The notes under the pieces were generated by a model, which saw nothing but the letters and a program-made list of their open reading frames with translations, did no database searches and was not told the DNA's origin. A stretch of 64,000 nt of DNA, taken from Pseudobutyrivibrio sp. GTDB lineage: Bacteria > Bacillota > Clostridia > Lachnospirales > Lachnospiraceae. The stretch is taken from contig JAILGH010000092.1 in the NCBI GenBank assembly GCA_024697025.1, positions 1-64,000 of the forward strand. Direction: 5' to 3'. Below are positions 8,105 to 17,307 of the stretch, one piece after another. The position numbers and the translations under genes were made by a program. Position 1 is the stretch's first letter. Every line of letters begins with the position of its first letter.

Positions 8105-9193
8105 TTAGCGTAGCTGCTTTGCCCTATTGAAAACTCCTGGGAAATAATGTCTTGTGTATCTCATAAGCCTTGCACGCTTTAAGGCTGTGCCAAACATTTT
8201 CTCAGTCAAAGGCTTGTACAAAAGCTTTATGGTCATAGAACTATCTGGAAGATACTTTCTAAGCTCCTCGAATAGCTCAGACTCAGCCTCTTTGTTGCAC
8301 CATTTTAATATATCATCTGACTTGATTCCAGCCTCCAATTGACGAACCATAGCTGACTGGAAGCTTCTAAAATACTCCTTAGCCAAAATTCCAAGGGCAT
8401 CAAAATCGCAAGTGCGCCACTTCTGTTGCTGTTCGTATATACGAATTATCCTCTTCTTCTGAAGCTCAAAATAATTCTCAATTGAGCCACCTGTCAGTCG
8501 AACCTGGCCTTGGTTGCGGTAATGATATAACACATCATTTATAATAGTAAGGCTTCCTGTGTAGTCCAAAAAATCACAGTTAAAAAGTATATCCTCTACA
8601 TGCTTAATCTTTTGAAATTGTAGGTTGTTATCCTTGATTACGCTGGCCTTATAGCACTTATTCCATGGATAGCCAAGCATGGTAATCTCTTCCATCTGCA
8701 TCACCATCTTGTGGATAGTGGCCGGGTCATTGGTGGTAACTGTGTCATCATCGTAATCCATATTTTCCAATGTGACACCCTTCATATATTCAATCTTTCC
8801 CGAAGATGTGTTGCGGTAATCCTCTGTAAAACTGTATACCAAAAGGTCAACAGGATTGCGCTCTAAAGCTGCCGCACATACCCTAAGAAGATTTCTCTCG
8901 TACAAATCATCTGGATCCAAAAATAAAATATAGTCTCCGGTCGCCCTGCTAATACCGGTATTTCTGGCCGCAGAAACCCCTTGGTTTTCCTCATGTCTAA
9001 CGTAGAAAAACCTATCATCTCTCTCCAAAAATCCCCGGGCGATATCCCCTGACTTATCCTTGGAACAATCGTCTACAATAATCACTTCGAAGTTATCGTA
9101 AGTCTGCATCATGAGACATCCAAGAGAATCCCCTATATAATCTCCAACCCCATAAGTCGGAACAATAACTGAAAACTTAATATCCTCACTCAT
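8105..9193 (-). CDS. GT2 family glycosyltransferase
   Basis: 362 residues. FSVIVPTYGVGDYIGDSL opens a standard GT-A domain, with IVDDCSKDKS near residue 40 and the DxD motif FLDPDDLY near residue 93; the C-terminal half is helical. The architecture resembles exopolysaccharide enzymes of the EpsH/CpsJ kind. No Shine-Dalgarno sequence precedes the ATG; instead a good promoter (TTGTAC-17-TATTAT) ends 7 bp before it, so the transcript may be leaderless. It is preceded by the HtrA terminator, hence a separate unit. Confidence 0.88.
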   Translation of the reverse strand: MSEDIKFSVIVPTYGVGDYIGDSLGCLMMQTYDNFEVIIVDDCSKDKSGDIARGFLERDDRFFYVRHEENQGVSAARNTGISRATGDYILFLDPDDLYERNLLRVCAAALERNPVDLLVYSFTEDYRNTSSGKIEYMKGVTLENMDYDDDTVTTNDPATIHKMVMQMEEITMLGYPWNKCYKASVIKDNNLQFQKIKHVEDILFNCDFLDYTGSLTIINDVLYHYRNQGQVRLTGGSIENYFELQKKRIIRIYEQQQKWRTCDFDALGILAKEYFRSFQSAMVRQLEAGIKSDDILKWCNKEAESELFEELRKYLPDSSMTIKLLYKPLTEKMFGTALKRARLMRYTRHYFPGVFNRAKQLR

Positions 9194-9200
9194 ACTTCAA

Positions 9201-9229
9201 ATAATAACAAAGTTACGCATTTAGTACAA
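9201..9229 (-). promoter_or_regulatory. Promoter abutting the GT2 start codon
   Basis: Minus-strand TTGTAC, 17-bp spacer, TATTAT. The -10 box ends 7 bp before the ATG at 9193, so transcription would start at or next to the start codon. Confidence 0.6.
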
Positions 9230-9247
9230 CCTGTATACGTTATTACC

Positions 9248-9281
9248 AAAAGCACCACCAAATTATATTGGTAGTGCTTTT
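9248..9281 (-). terminator. Terminator of the HtrA gene
   Basis: Minus-strand stem AAAGCACTACC / GGTGGTGCTTT (one G-U pair), 10-nt loop, followed by T4. It is located 7 bp beyond the protease stop codon. Confidence 0.75.
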
Positions 9282-9287
9282 GATTAA

Positions 9288-10658
9288 CTATTGAACGTTT
9301 TCAATTCTATGTGTGAGTGTTACCTTTACGGTTTCCTCTTTGTAATCATTCTTTGCCTTTGCCACAGTAACATCGACTGTAGTTCCAGCTGGAATGTATT
9401 TCATAATGTTATTTAAAGTATTGTAAGATGTAACCTTACGTCCATTAAATGAAGTGATAACATCCTCTTCTTCAATACCTGCCTTATCAGCACCTGAACC
9501 AGGAACAACCTTCGCAACATAGGCACCAACCGGCTTATCAAACTGCTCAGACATCTGGCTTGTAATATCTTGACCGCCAACACCTAAATATGAAGCATCC
9601 AAATCTGATACCACATCATTATCAATCATGTGCTGAATTATATCACGAGCATAAGAAATAGGAATTGCATATCCCATACCCTCAGTTCTCTCATCAACAA
9701 GCTTTGCTGACACAATACCAATGACCTCGCCCTTGGCATTTAAAAGAGCACCACCTGAGTTACCAGGATTAACTGCTGCATTGGTCTGGATAAGTGAATT
9801 TGAAACCACGTTGCCCTGCTCATCCTCATTGTCCATCTCGCGATTAACTGCTGAGACAATACCATTGGTAACAGATGTACCAAATCCCATTGCATTACCA
9901 ATAACAATTGCAGCCTCACCAACTACTGTCTGGTCTGAATCACCACAGGTTGCAACCTTGATTGATGATAACGTCTCATCTTTGATGTCCTTAACTGCAA
10001 CTGAAACTACCGCCAAGTCGCAAGAAGAATCTGTGCCCTTGATAGTTCCCTTAACAGCCTCACCATCATTGAATGTTATTGTAAGTTCCTTGGAACCTGC
10101 AACAACATGATTGTTGGTTGCAATATAAATATTGGAATCATCCTGGTCGATGATAATACCTGAACCTGCAGATGTGCTTTCCTGCTGCACCGGTCCAAAG
10201 AATGTATAGTACTCTTGAAGTCCAACATTAGTAACCTGTACTATTGCTGGAAGCACACTTTCAGCAATCTCAGAAACATCTGTAGAAATCTGAGTGGATA
10301 CTTTGTTTGAAGTGGTTGTGCCACTTACAATAGACCCCTGTGTGCTACCAGAACCATTATCTTCGATTCTGCTAGTCTTCGCATTTGGTATTCCCATATA
10401 TCTGCCAGCTACAAAACCAACCGACTGGAAAGTTATACCAGCCACAAGACCAAATACTGCAGCAACTGCTGCCGCCTTGCCAAGCTTAGCCCAAAAGCTG
10501 CAATGCTTCTTTGCTCTCTTGGCTCTAAGGCCGTCATCATAAGGAGTCCATTGATAATATGATTCCCCTTGATTTATTTCATCCTTCTTGTAGGAATAAG
10601 CTCCTGCATTCTTAGGCTCATCAGAGCCATTATTACTGTTGTTATAAATGTCACTCAT
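9288..10658 (-). CDS. HtrA/DegP-like membrane-anchored serine protease with PDZ domain
   Basis: 456 residues. The first 60 are cytoplasmic and polar, a single membrane span covers about 61-85, and the trypsin-like domain lies outside the cell. The catalytic triad is visible: H184 in NNHVVAG, D214 in CDLAVV, S301 in GNSGGALL. A PDZ domain (about 350-445) contains SGADKAGIEEEDVI. HtrA proteases degrade or refold misfolded exported proteins under envelope stress. The start has GGAGGCGAGTTT upstream. A TTGACA box overlaps the glmS stop codon at 10758-10763 but its -10 is poor; a short palindrome CCGTAGTGTACGG lies between it and the gene. Confidence 0.95.
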   Translation of the reverse strand: MSDIYNNSNNGSDEPKNAGAYSYKKDEINQGESYYQWTPYDDGLRAKRAKKHCSFWAKLGKAAAVAAVFGLVAGITFQSVGFVAGRYMGIPNAKTSRIEDNGSGSTQGSIVSGTTTSNKVSTQISTDVSEIAESVLPAIVQVTNVGLQEYYTFFGPVQQESTSAGSGIIIDQDDSNIYIATNNHVVAGSKELTITFNDGEAVKGTIKGTDSSCDLAVVSVAVKDIKDETLSSIKVATCGDSDQTVVGEAAIVIGNAMGFGTSVTNGIVSAVNREMDNEDEQGNVVSNSLIQTNAAVNPGNSGGALLNAKGEVIGIVSAKLVDERTEGMGYAIPISYARDIIQHMIDNDVVSDLDASYLGVGGQDITSQMSEQFDKPVGAYVAKVVPGSGADKAGIEEEDVITSFNGRKVTSYNTLNNIMKYIPAGTTVDVTVAKAKNDYKEETVKVTLTHRIENVQ

Positions 10659-10763
10659 AAACTCGCCTCCATTCGCATCTATGACCGTAGTGTACGGCGA
10701 CTATGTGACGATTAAGTGATGATTTATTCAAGAGTTATTGATTTATTTATATATTTCTGTCAA

Positions 10764-12596
10764 TTATTCTACAGTTACAGACTTTGCGAGGTTTCTTGGA
10801 TGATCTACATCAATACCCTTGCCAACTGATACATAGTATCCAAACAACTGCAATGGAATGATTGCAAGTGAGTTAGCAAAGTATCTGTTAGTCTGTGGAA
10901 TGTACATTACATAATCAGCCACCTTTTCTATATCCTCATTACCCACTGTTGTAACTGCAAGGATAAATGCTCCACGAGTTTTACACTCTACAATGTTAGA
11001 AACAGTCTTTGCATATACATTGTCCTGTGAAGCAACTGCGCCTACAAGTGTGCCCTCTTCAATAAGGGAAATTGTACCGTGCTTTAACTCACCAGCTGCG
11101 TATGCCTCTGAATGAATGTATGAAATCTCCTTAAGCTTAAGAGAACCTTCAAGTGCGATGGCATAATCGATACCACGTCCAATGAAGAATACATCCTTTG
11201 CAGCAACAAATCTGTTGGCAAATCTCTGGATGCGTTCTTTGTTACCAAGAAGCATCTCAATCTGCTCTGGAAGCTTTTTCAAATCACAAATAAGTGACTT
11301 CATCTCATCATCAGAAAGATGACCTCTTACCTCTGCAAACTTCATAGCAAGAAGGTAGAATGCAATAAGCTGAGCAGAGTAAGCCTTAGTTGTGGCGACG
11401 GAAATCTCTGGACCTGCCCATGTATACATAACCTTTTCTGCTTCACGAGCAATTGATGAACCAACTACGTTTACGATAGCAAGTGTCATGTTGCCCATCT
11501 CACGAGCCATGCGCACAGCTTCCTTTGTGTCTGCTGTCTCACCTGACTGGCTAACTGCAATTACAAGCTCGTTATCCTGAAGAATAGGATTGCGATATCT
11601 AAACTCTGAAGCAATATCCACCTCTACTGGGATACGGGCCATCTCTTCAAATACATACTTGGCAGTAACACCTGTATGGTAAGCACTACCACAAGCTACG
11701 ATACGAATACGAGAAATTGCTTTGATTTCCTCGTCGCTCATACCAAGCTCCTCGATGTCTACCTTGTCATCCTTGATACGTGGACTAAGAGTATCGCGAA
11801 CAGTCTTTGGCTCCTCGTGAATCTCCTTAATCATGAAGTGGTCGTAACCACCCTTTTCTGCTGCATCAACATCCCAATCGATAGTCTTAGATTCCTTCTC
11901 GATTGTCTGTCCATCAACATCATAAAACTCAATTGAGTTATTAGTAAGCTTTGCAATTTCCTCGTTCTCAATGAAGTAAACCTGACGAGTATACTTTAAT
12001 ACCGCAGGCACGTCAGAAGCGATAAGATTTCCATCCTTACCCATACCAACGATGAGCGGACTATCCTTTCTAACTGAATAAATCTCATCTGGAAAATCTG
12101 CAAAAATAATACCAAGGGCATAAGCACCCTCTACACGGTGCATAACCTTTGTTACACAAGTAAGAGGATCGTTACCCTGCTTGTAATAATAATCAAGAAG
12201 GTGTGCTACAACCTCTGTATCTGTCTCTGACTTAAAATCATATCCTCTCTTGATGAGCTTATCCTTAAGCTTTGCATAGTTTTCAATGATACCATTGTGT
12301 ACTACTGCAATTGTCTCCTCTGTGTTGAGGTGAGGATGTGCATTTGCCTCGCTAGGCTCACCGTGTGTAGCCCAACGTGTATGACCGATACCGATGGTAC
12401 CCTTCATAGTGTCACCATCGTGTGTCTTTTCGCTAAGGAGACGAAGACGTCCCTTTGCCTTTTCATATTCTATCTTTTGGCCATCGTAAACAGCCATTCC
12501 AGCTGAATCGTAACCTCTATACTCTAACTTACTAAGTCCATCAAGCAAAATAGGTGCTGCCTGTGACTTCCCTACATAACCTACTATTCCGCACAT
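10764..12596 (-). CDS. glmS: Glutamine-fructose-6-phosphate aminotransferase (isomerizing)
   Basis: 610 residues, full length. The N-terminal class II amidase domain starts MCGIVGYVG (Cys2 nucleophile after Met removal), with RWATHG and AHPHL; two SIS sugar-isomerase domains follow (VACGSAYHTG, SQSGETADT), and the C-terminus DHPRNLAKSVTVE is the classic GlmS ending. It makes glucosamine-6-phosphate, the entry point to UDP-GlcNAc for peptidoglycan and surface glycans. Only about 150 bp separate it from the upstream LCP gene, and I could not identify a glmS ribozyme there. AGGAAAGG precedes the start. Confidence 0.98.
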   Translation of the reverse strand: MCGIVGYVGKSQAAPILLDGLSKLEYRGYDSAGMAVYDGQKIEYEKAKGRLRLLSEKTHDGDTMKGTIGIGHTRWATHGEPSEANAHPHLNTEETIAVVHNGIIENYAKLKDKLIKRGYDFKSETDTEVVAHLLDYYYKQGNDPLTCVTKVMHRVEGAYALGIIFADFPDEIYSVRKDSPLIVGMGKDGNLIASDVPAVLKYTRQVYFIENEEIAKLTNNSIEFYDVDGQTIEKESKTIDWDVDAAEKGGYDHFMIKEIHEEPKTVRDTLSPRIKDDKVDIEELGMSDEEIKAISRIRIVACGSAYHTGVTAKYVFEEMARIPVEVDIASEFRYRNPILQDNELVIAVSQSGETADTKEAVRMAREMGNMTLAIVNVVGSSIAREAEKVMYTWAGPEISVATTKAYSAQLIAFYLLAMKFAEVRGHLSDDEMKSLICDLKKLPEQIEMLLGNKERIQRFANRFVAAKDVFFIGRGIDYAIALEGSLKLKEISYIHSEAYAAGELKHGTISLIEEGTLVGAVASQDNVYAKTVSNIVECKTRGAFILAVTTVGNEDIEKVADYVMYIPQTNRYFANSLAIIPLQLFGYYVSVGKGIDVDHPRNLAKSVTVE

Positions 12597-12659
12597 AAAA
12601 TTTTAATCCTTTCCTAATGAGGTAAACTTATTAGATTTTACTACGAATCCCCTAAAAAG

Positions 12660-12690
12660 TAAAATGAGGATTGATATAAAATCAATCCCC
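12660..12690 (-). terminator. Probable terminator after the LCP gene
   Basis: Perfect 8-bp stem GGATTGAT / ATCAATCC with a 5-nt loop, followed on the minus strand by TCATTTTACTTTTTAG. It lies between the LCP stop and glmS. Confidence 0.55.
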
Positions 12691-12747
12691 ATTGATAGTC
12701 TTATTTGATTGTACTTTAGGGAAAATCTAAAATCAATTAATCCCTAT

Positions 12748-14325
12748 TTAGTCTAGTTTATCTGGCTCCTGAGTTTTTACAGCGCTAGACTCACTACATC
12801 CTGTCTCAGACTGGATATGACTACTGATACCCTTAACCTCCTCGGTTGGGTTGTAATCATCCTGGTTGTACATCAACTTATGAAGCTTAACAACGTTTGA
12901 TTCCAAAGTACATGGAACGACGCAGCTTCCCTTCTTGCCAACAGTCATACTCTTAAGATCGAATGGGAATCCATTAGATTCCTGTATATTAAACTTGCTG
13001 GCTGATGTGGCCATACCTATGATTTCAGTCTTAGGAATGTTGGTAGAAATCTTTGGGAATACCTTATCTGCCATCTCGTTAAGCTGTGCAATGTTGGCCT
13101 TCTTTGCCTTTTCAAGTACAAGCTTAAGAACCTTACGCTGATTCTCAGCACGACCATAATCATCACCAACAGAATATCTAACTCGACAATAACCAACAAC
13201 CTGAGGACCATTTAAAGTATAAACACCAGGCTTTTCGAAAGTACAATCTGCTGGATCGAAATAATCCTTTTTATCTGGACAGTACTTAAGCACACGCTCA
13301 ACCTCAGCAATTTTACCGCCAAGGTCATTTAAACCATTCTCATCCTTGGTATCAATCATCTTTTGAGTGATTTCCAAATCCAAACCGCCAAGAGCATCAA
13401 CTATAGAAGCAAGTGCATCGAAGTCTACTGAAACGTAGCCATCAATCTGTAAATCCAGGTTGGTATTAAGCATCTCAAGAGCTGCCTTTCTACCCTTTGA
13501 ATATGCAGAGTTACACTTACCATAGCTATTATCATTAACTCGTAAAAGTGTATCACGCTGTACAGATATCATCTTTACATCATTTGTCTCTTTATTAATA
13601 GAAACAAGCATGATTGTATCAGATCTACCCTTGTCTAAATCGCCATTAGAACGGTTATCTACGCCAAAGAATGCATAGGTGGTATAGCCATCCAAGACTC
13701 CAAGTGTCTCCTCATCAAGCTTGTTAACCTCAACGTCTTCCATCTTAAGGTTGTCCCAATTAACTTTTCCAAACTTATTCCAGAAGAAGAATATAACAAC
13801 TAATACTAAAAGAAGTACAACCTCTACTACGATAACTGTTCTTCTCTTTTTGCGCTTGTCGCCACCATTTCCATTTCTTCCACCTGAACCTCTGCGGGCT
13901 GGTGCCGGGTGTCTGCTTGCAGTGCTTCGAGTTGCCTTTGCACGTGATGAATTAGAACGGCTTGAACTGCTGCGGCCCCCTCTACTAGCTGAGCTACGCG
14001 ATGCACTCTTTCTAGCACCTGAGTGACCTGAGGAATGATGTCCTGCTGAACGTCCTGATGATGAATGAGAAGCTGCTGGTCTGCGACCTGACGCGCTACT
14101 AGCTCTGCTCGCTCTTCTAGCTTCGTACTCATCATACTCACCGTATCCATCGTACATATCAACTTCGTCTTCTAAATCATAAGAAAAATCTGAACCTCTG
14201 CGATCATCATACTGTGATCGACCAGGTCTAACGTCATAATCTCTGTCCATGTTTCTACTTTGAGGTCTAGGTCTACCATTTGTTGCCGGACCCCTTCTTA
14301 AATCAAAATCTTCGAAATTGCTCAT
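12748..14325 (-). CDS. LytR-CpsA-Psr (LCP) family glycopolymer ligase
   Basis: 525 residues. The LCP catalytic domain (about 215-440) contains YAFFGVDNR, the Asp/Arg-rich GRSDTIMLVSIN, ISVQRDTLL and RVRYSVGDDYGRAENQR. LCP enzymes transfer undecaprenyl-linked teichoic acids or capsule onto peptidoglycan outside the membrane. One span (about 167-187, VVEVVLLLVLVVIFFFW) anchors it. Unusual is a 165-residue N-terminal cytoplasmic region extremely rich in Arg, Ser, Tyr and Gly. A promoter TTGACA-18-TAGACT lies upstream. It probably attaches the polysaccharide made by the neighbouring genes. Confidence 0.93.
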   Translation of the reverse strand: MSNFEDFDLRRGPATNGRPRPQSRNMDRDYDVRPGRSQYDDRRGSDFSYDLEDEVDMYDGYGEYDEYEARRASRASSASGRRPAASHSSSGRSAGHHSSGHSGARKSASRSSASRGGRSSSSRSNSSRAKATRSTASRHPAPARRGSGGRNGNGGDKRKKRRTVIVVEVVLLLVLVVIFFFWNKFGKVNWDNLKMEDVEVNKLDEETLGVLDGYTTYAFFGVDNRSNGDLDKGRSDTIMLVSINKETNDVKMISVQRDTLLRVNDNSYGKCNSAYSKGRKAALEMLNTNLDLQIDGYVSVDFDALASIVDALGGLDLEITQKMIDTKDENGLNDLGGKIAEVERVLKYCPDKKDYFDPADCTFEKPGVYTLNGPQVVGYCRVRYSVGDDYGRAENQRKVLKLVLEKAKKANIAQLNEMADKVFPKISTNIPKTEIIGMATSASKFNIQESNGFPFDLKSMTVGKKGSCVVPCTLESNVVKLHKLMYNQDDYNPTEEVKGISSHIQSETGCSESSAVKTQEPDKLD

Positions 14326-14377
14326 ATAACATTTTTCTCCAATCTCCGCGTAATAAATATACGTGCAATACTTAGGT

Positions 14378-14407
14378 AGTCTACTCTATGAAGTCACGTA
14401 TTGTCAA
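14378..14407 (-). promoter_or_regulatory. Promoter of the LCP gene
   Basis: Minus-strand perfect TTGACA, 18-bp spacer, TAGACT; about 53 bp upstream of the LCP start, followed by a GGAG ribosome site. Confidence 0.6.
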
Positions 14408-14429
14408 GGAATGTAATCTAAACTTTTTA

Positions 14430-15776
14430 TTAATTCACGCCTGGAAGTACGTAATTTTCCATGCCTACAGGGAGGTTTTTATTATAAAAACTATCGCCCT
14501 TATTAATTAATTCTCCATGCTTTTCCATGAGAAAATCATGGCTTGCTCCTTCGCTAATGTTGTCCCTATTTTTGTATCTGGCTATACATTTGGGGACAAC
14601 CACTGTTCTAAAGCCTTTTTTACGAGCCCTGATGCAAAAATCTAACATGGCGTCCTTGCCTGAAAGGCTAGTATCAAAACCATGAAGCATGCGATAAACC
14701 TTGGCATCAATCATGCAACATCCACTGTCTACCATAGCCACATCCCTTGGCATACTGGCCAATCCCTCGTAGCTATCTCTAAATATCTTTTGCCCGTGGA
14801 ATGCAGGATACCAGGCTCCATCAGAATCGTAAATGTAGCCCACGTTGTCTAGCGTAAAGCCTTTATCTATAAATCTCACCCCGACCACAGCCACGTCTGG
14901 TTGAGATAAATATGCATACATTTTTCTAACATTGTTTCTGGTAAATAGTCTTACATTGTCCTCCTTCAAGAACATGTAATCCTTGGAAAATCTCCTAAAA
15001 CCTGTCTCGTCATACTCGATATGCCATTTCTTTAAAGAGGCATCAACTCGGCCCCGTGCTATCACACCTGATTGCCGCAAATACTCTATTGCTAGAGCCA
15101 TGTGCTCCTTGCAGTAGAACTCAGCCTCCTTGCGCTGCTCTTTAGTGAGCATCTTGTCATCAGTTCTCTTATGATATAGAAGAGATGAAATATGCTCTAT
15201 TCCTTCATTTTTGAAGGCTGCCCTAAGTAAATATTCATATATGTAAGCAGTCTGCGCTTTTTCATTAAAAGGACCTAGCTTCCTATAGAGCGAAACTGGC
15301 AGGCAAATAAACTCACCAATATAGTTGGTCTGTAGAAGCAGTTCCTTATTGAAATCACTTTTAAAATGAGGATTTCGTCTATCTAGTCCAATTAGTTCAT
15401 CAGAATCTGAATATATAATAGAATTAAAATCCTCTCTTGAATTAATTAATTCATTAAAAGAGCTGAGGGTGCCTTGACTCAATCGGTCATGTTGGCCAAT
15501 GTAAACCAAATAATTTCCCTCAGCAAAATGAGCACCTATGTTGTAAGCATAGGCGCCTCCTGATTTTTTCTTGAGCCTTCTGTAGTGTACCTTGTCCACA
15601 ATATCAGGGAAGAACTCCTTGATTGTGATTTCGATGGCACTAGAAGGATTGTTGTCCAAAATATAAAGTTCGAATTCGCGATAATCCTGCTGATCAATGG
15701 ACTCTAGCATATCCTTGAACTGATCCATATCAGTATCTATCGTCCAGACGACCAGAGAAAAATAAGCATCCGACAT
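14430..15776 (-). CDS. GT2 family glycosyltransferase
   Basis: 448 residues. YFSLVVWTIDTDMDQFKDML followed by ELYILDNNPSS resembles a GT-A start, YIGQHDRLSQGTL occupies the DxD position, and a later segment with MPRDVAMVDSGCCMIDAKVY and FDTSLSGKDAMLDFCIRARKKGF matches the acceptor-side pattern of rhamnosyl/galactofuranosyl GT2 enzymes. The canonical VDDGS motif is divergent (LDNNPSS). It is the last gene of the operon running from 22395 and lies 3 bp after the sugar-phosphate transferase gene, suggesting that it acts early on the lipid-linked sugar. Confidence 0.82.
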   Translation of the reverse strand: MSDAYFSLVVWTIDTDMDQFKDMLESIDQQDYREFELYILDNNPSSAIEITIKEFFPDIVDKVHYRRLKKKSGGAYAYNIGAHFAEGNYLVYIGQHDRLSQGTLSSFNELINSREDFNSIIYSDSDELIGLDRRNPHFKSDFNKELLLQTNYIGEFICLPVSLYRKLGPFNEKAQTAYIYEYLLRAAFKNEGIEHISSLLYHKRTDDKMLTKEQRKEAEFYCKEHMALAIEYLRQSGVIARGRVDASLKKWHIEYDETGFRRFSKDYMFLKEDNVRLFTRNNVRKMYAYLSQPDVAVVGVRFIDKGFTLDNVGYIYDSDGAWYPAFHGQKIFRDSYEGLASMPRDVAMVDSGCCMIDAKVYRMLHGFDTSLSGKDAMLDFCIRARKKGFRTVVVPKCIARYKNRDNISEGASHDFLMEKHGELINKGDSFYNKNLPVGMENYVLPGVN

Positions 15777-15779
15777 TCC

Positions 15780-17264
15780 TTATTCGCCCTTTCCGCCAAA
15801 AACAACTGCTAATGTTTTGAACAATATTTTGATGTCTAAGCCTAAAGAATAATTTGAAATATATTCTGTATCTAAGGCAACAACCTCTTCAAAATCTTTT
15901 ATGTCATTACGACCGTTAACCTGCCACATACCAGTAAGGCCTGGCTTGATGGAAAGTCTAGCCTTGTGATGTAATGCGTAGTTTTCATACTCATCCTCAA
16001 GAGGTGGACGTGTGCCCACAAGTGACATGTCACCAGTCAAAACATTCCAAAACTGTGGCAGCTCATCAATAGAATACTTTCTAAGGAAGCGGCCGATTGG
16101 AATGATTCTAGGGTCATTTTCCATCTTGAACATATGACCGTCAATCTCGTTCTTATCAAGGAGCTCCTTTTTGCGCTCCTCTGCATCAACGTACATGGTA
16201 CGGAACTTGTAGAATCTAAATCTACGACCGTTTTTACCAATTCGAATCTGTTCAAAGAACACTGGCCCCGGTGATTGGAACTTGATAATTGGAGCAAAAA
16301 TGATAAATGCCACAGCTGTTATAATCAAGCCGACTATGGCTCCAACTATATCCATAAGCCTTTTAAAGAATGCTTGTCTGTTTCCAATAATATACATGCT
16401 TGTAGTAAGCACAACATAATCGCCGTAAGTTTCCATTATGCGATTAGACATAATATTTCTAGTATGAATCAAAGCCATGTGAACAATTATGCCCTGCTCA
16501 ACCAATCGCTCAGCTAAGTTCTCCTCAGAGGCTCTAGTATTGCCATCCAAGAACACTTCGTCTACAACATTGGTTCTAAGATATTCAAACATGGTGTCTG
16601 CAGATGCAATAATCGGAACACCTTGAATCTCTTGACCTGTCAAATCTTTATCAACAACAACTGCTCCAATTACCGCAAACTCGTTATAAGGGCTATGAGC
16701 TATCTCTGACAGGCAATGCTCAATTGTACTTGACTCTGCCACAACTATAAGTGATGATTTGTTCAAATCCCTAAGCTTACGACGGCGAATAATTCGTTTC
16801 CATGTCACACGAAACAGATAGGTCGCTATGAACATAGCAACTGGCATATATATGAACAACCAATTTCGTGATACGTAGAAGGTATACTGAAAGCGAGCTA
16901 GGATTAAAAACAAAGCCAGATAATCGATGATACATTGCTTAATTGTGGGAATTATCTCTTGATACTTTGTCCTGCGAAGTATGCCATCATAATTATCCGT
17001 GAATAATAATCCATAGACTAAAGCAACCAGCGGCAGCAAAAGCGCCAACCTATGCATGATTTCCATGCTATAATTCTGTGCTTCGCCAAATGGAGAAATT
17101 ATTCCTATCAACAATCCCTGCTGACCGCTCATCAATTGTTCGCAGAAGATGATAAGTCCATACCAAAGGTAAACGGAAAGAAATAGCGCAAATTCCAATG
17201 CTATTACATCAATTATTATAAAATCTAAGTGCTTAACCCAAGAGCGTTTTTTCTTTTTATACAA
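15780..17264 (-). CDS. Exopolysaccharide initiating sugar-phosphate transferase (polyprenyl glycosylphosphotransferase)
   Basis: 494 residues with the WbaP/WcaJ/CpsE layout: several N-terminal membrane spans (about 14-160), a Rossmann-like central domain (VVAESSTIEHCLSEI), a further span near 305-325 and the C-terminal catalytic domain with KFRTMYVDAEERK, RKYSIDELPQFWNVL, GDMSLVGTRPP and KPGLTGMWQVNGR. These enzymes transfer hexose-1-phosphate from a UDP-sugar to undecaprenyl phosphate and so start the repeat unit. The start has an AAGGAGGAG site. Whether it uses Glc, Gal or another sugar is not readable. Confidence 0.95.
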   Translation of the reverse strand: MYKKKKRSWVKHLDFIIIDVIALEFALFLSVYLWYGLIIFCEQLMSGQQGLLIGIISPFGEAQNYSMEIMHRLALLLPLVALVYGLLFTDNYDGILRRTKYQEIIPTIKQCIIDYLALFLILARFQYTFYVSRNWLFIYMPVAMFIATYLFRVTWKRIIRRRKLRDLNKSSLIVVAESSTIEHCLSEIAHSPYNEFAVIGAVVVDKDLTGQEIQGVPIIASADTMFEYLRTNVVDEVFLDGNTRASEENLAERLVEQGIIVHMALIHTRNIMSNRIMETYGDYVVLTTSMYIIGNRQAFFKRLMDIVGAIVGLIITAVAFIIFAPIIKFQSPGPVFFEQIRIGKNGRRFRFYKFRTMYVDAEERKKELLDKNEIDGHMFKMENDPRIIPIGRFLRKYSIDELPQFWNVLTGDMSLVGTRPPLEDEYENYALHHKARLSIKPGLTGMWQVNGRNDIKDFEEVVALDTEYISNYSLGLDIKILFKTLAVVFGGKGE

Positions 17265-17307
17265 GTCTCTCCTCCTTAACCCTATGGGACTTCAAGTGCT
17301 TTAAAGA

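Noticed and set aside
10685-10697. Palindrome CCGTAGTGTACGG upstream of the HtrA gene as an operator
   Set aside because: Only 5-bp arms, single copy, and it matches no stress-regulator site known to me.
12597-12747. glmS ribozyme upstream of glmS
   Set aside because: The gap is only about 150 bp, partly taken by a terminator, and no recognisable ribozyme core was seen.
13827-14162. 111-aa minus-strand ORF within the LCP gene
   Set aside because: Overlaps the low-complexity N-terminus in another frame; composition reflects the Arg/Ser codon repeats.
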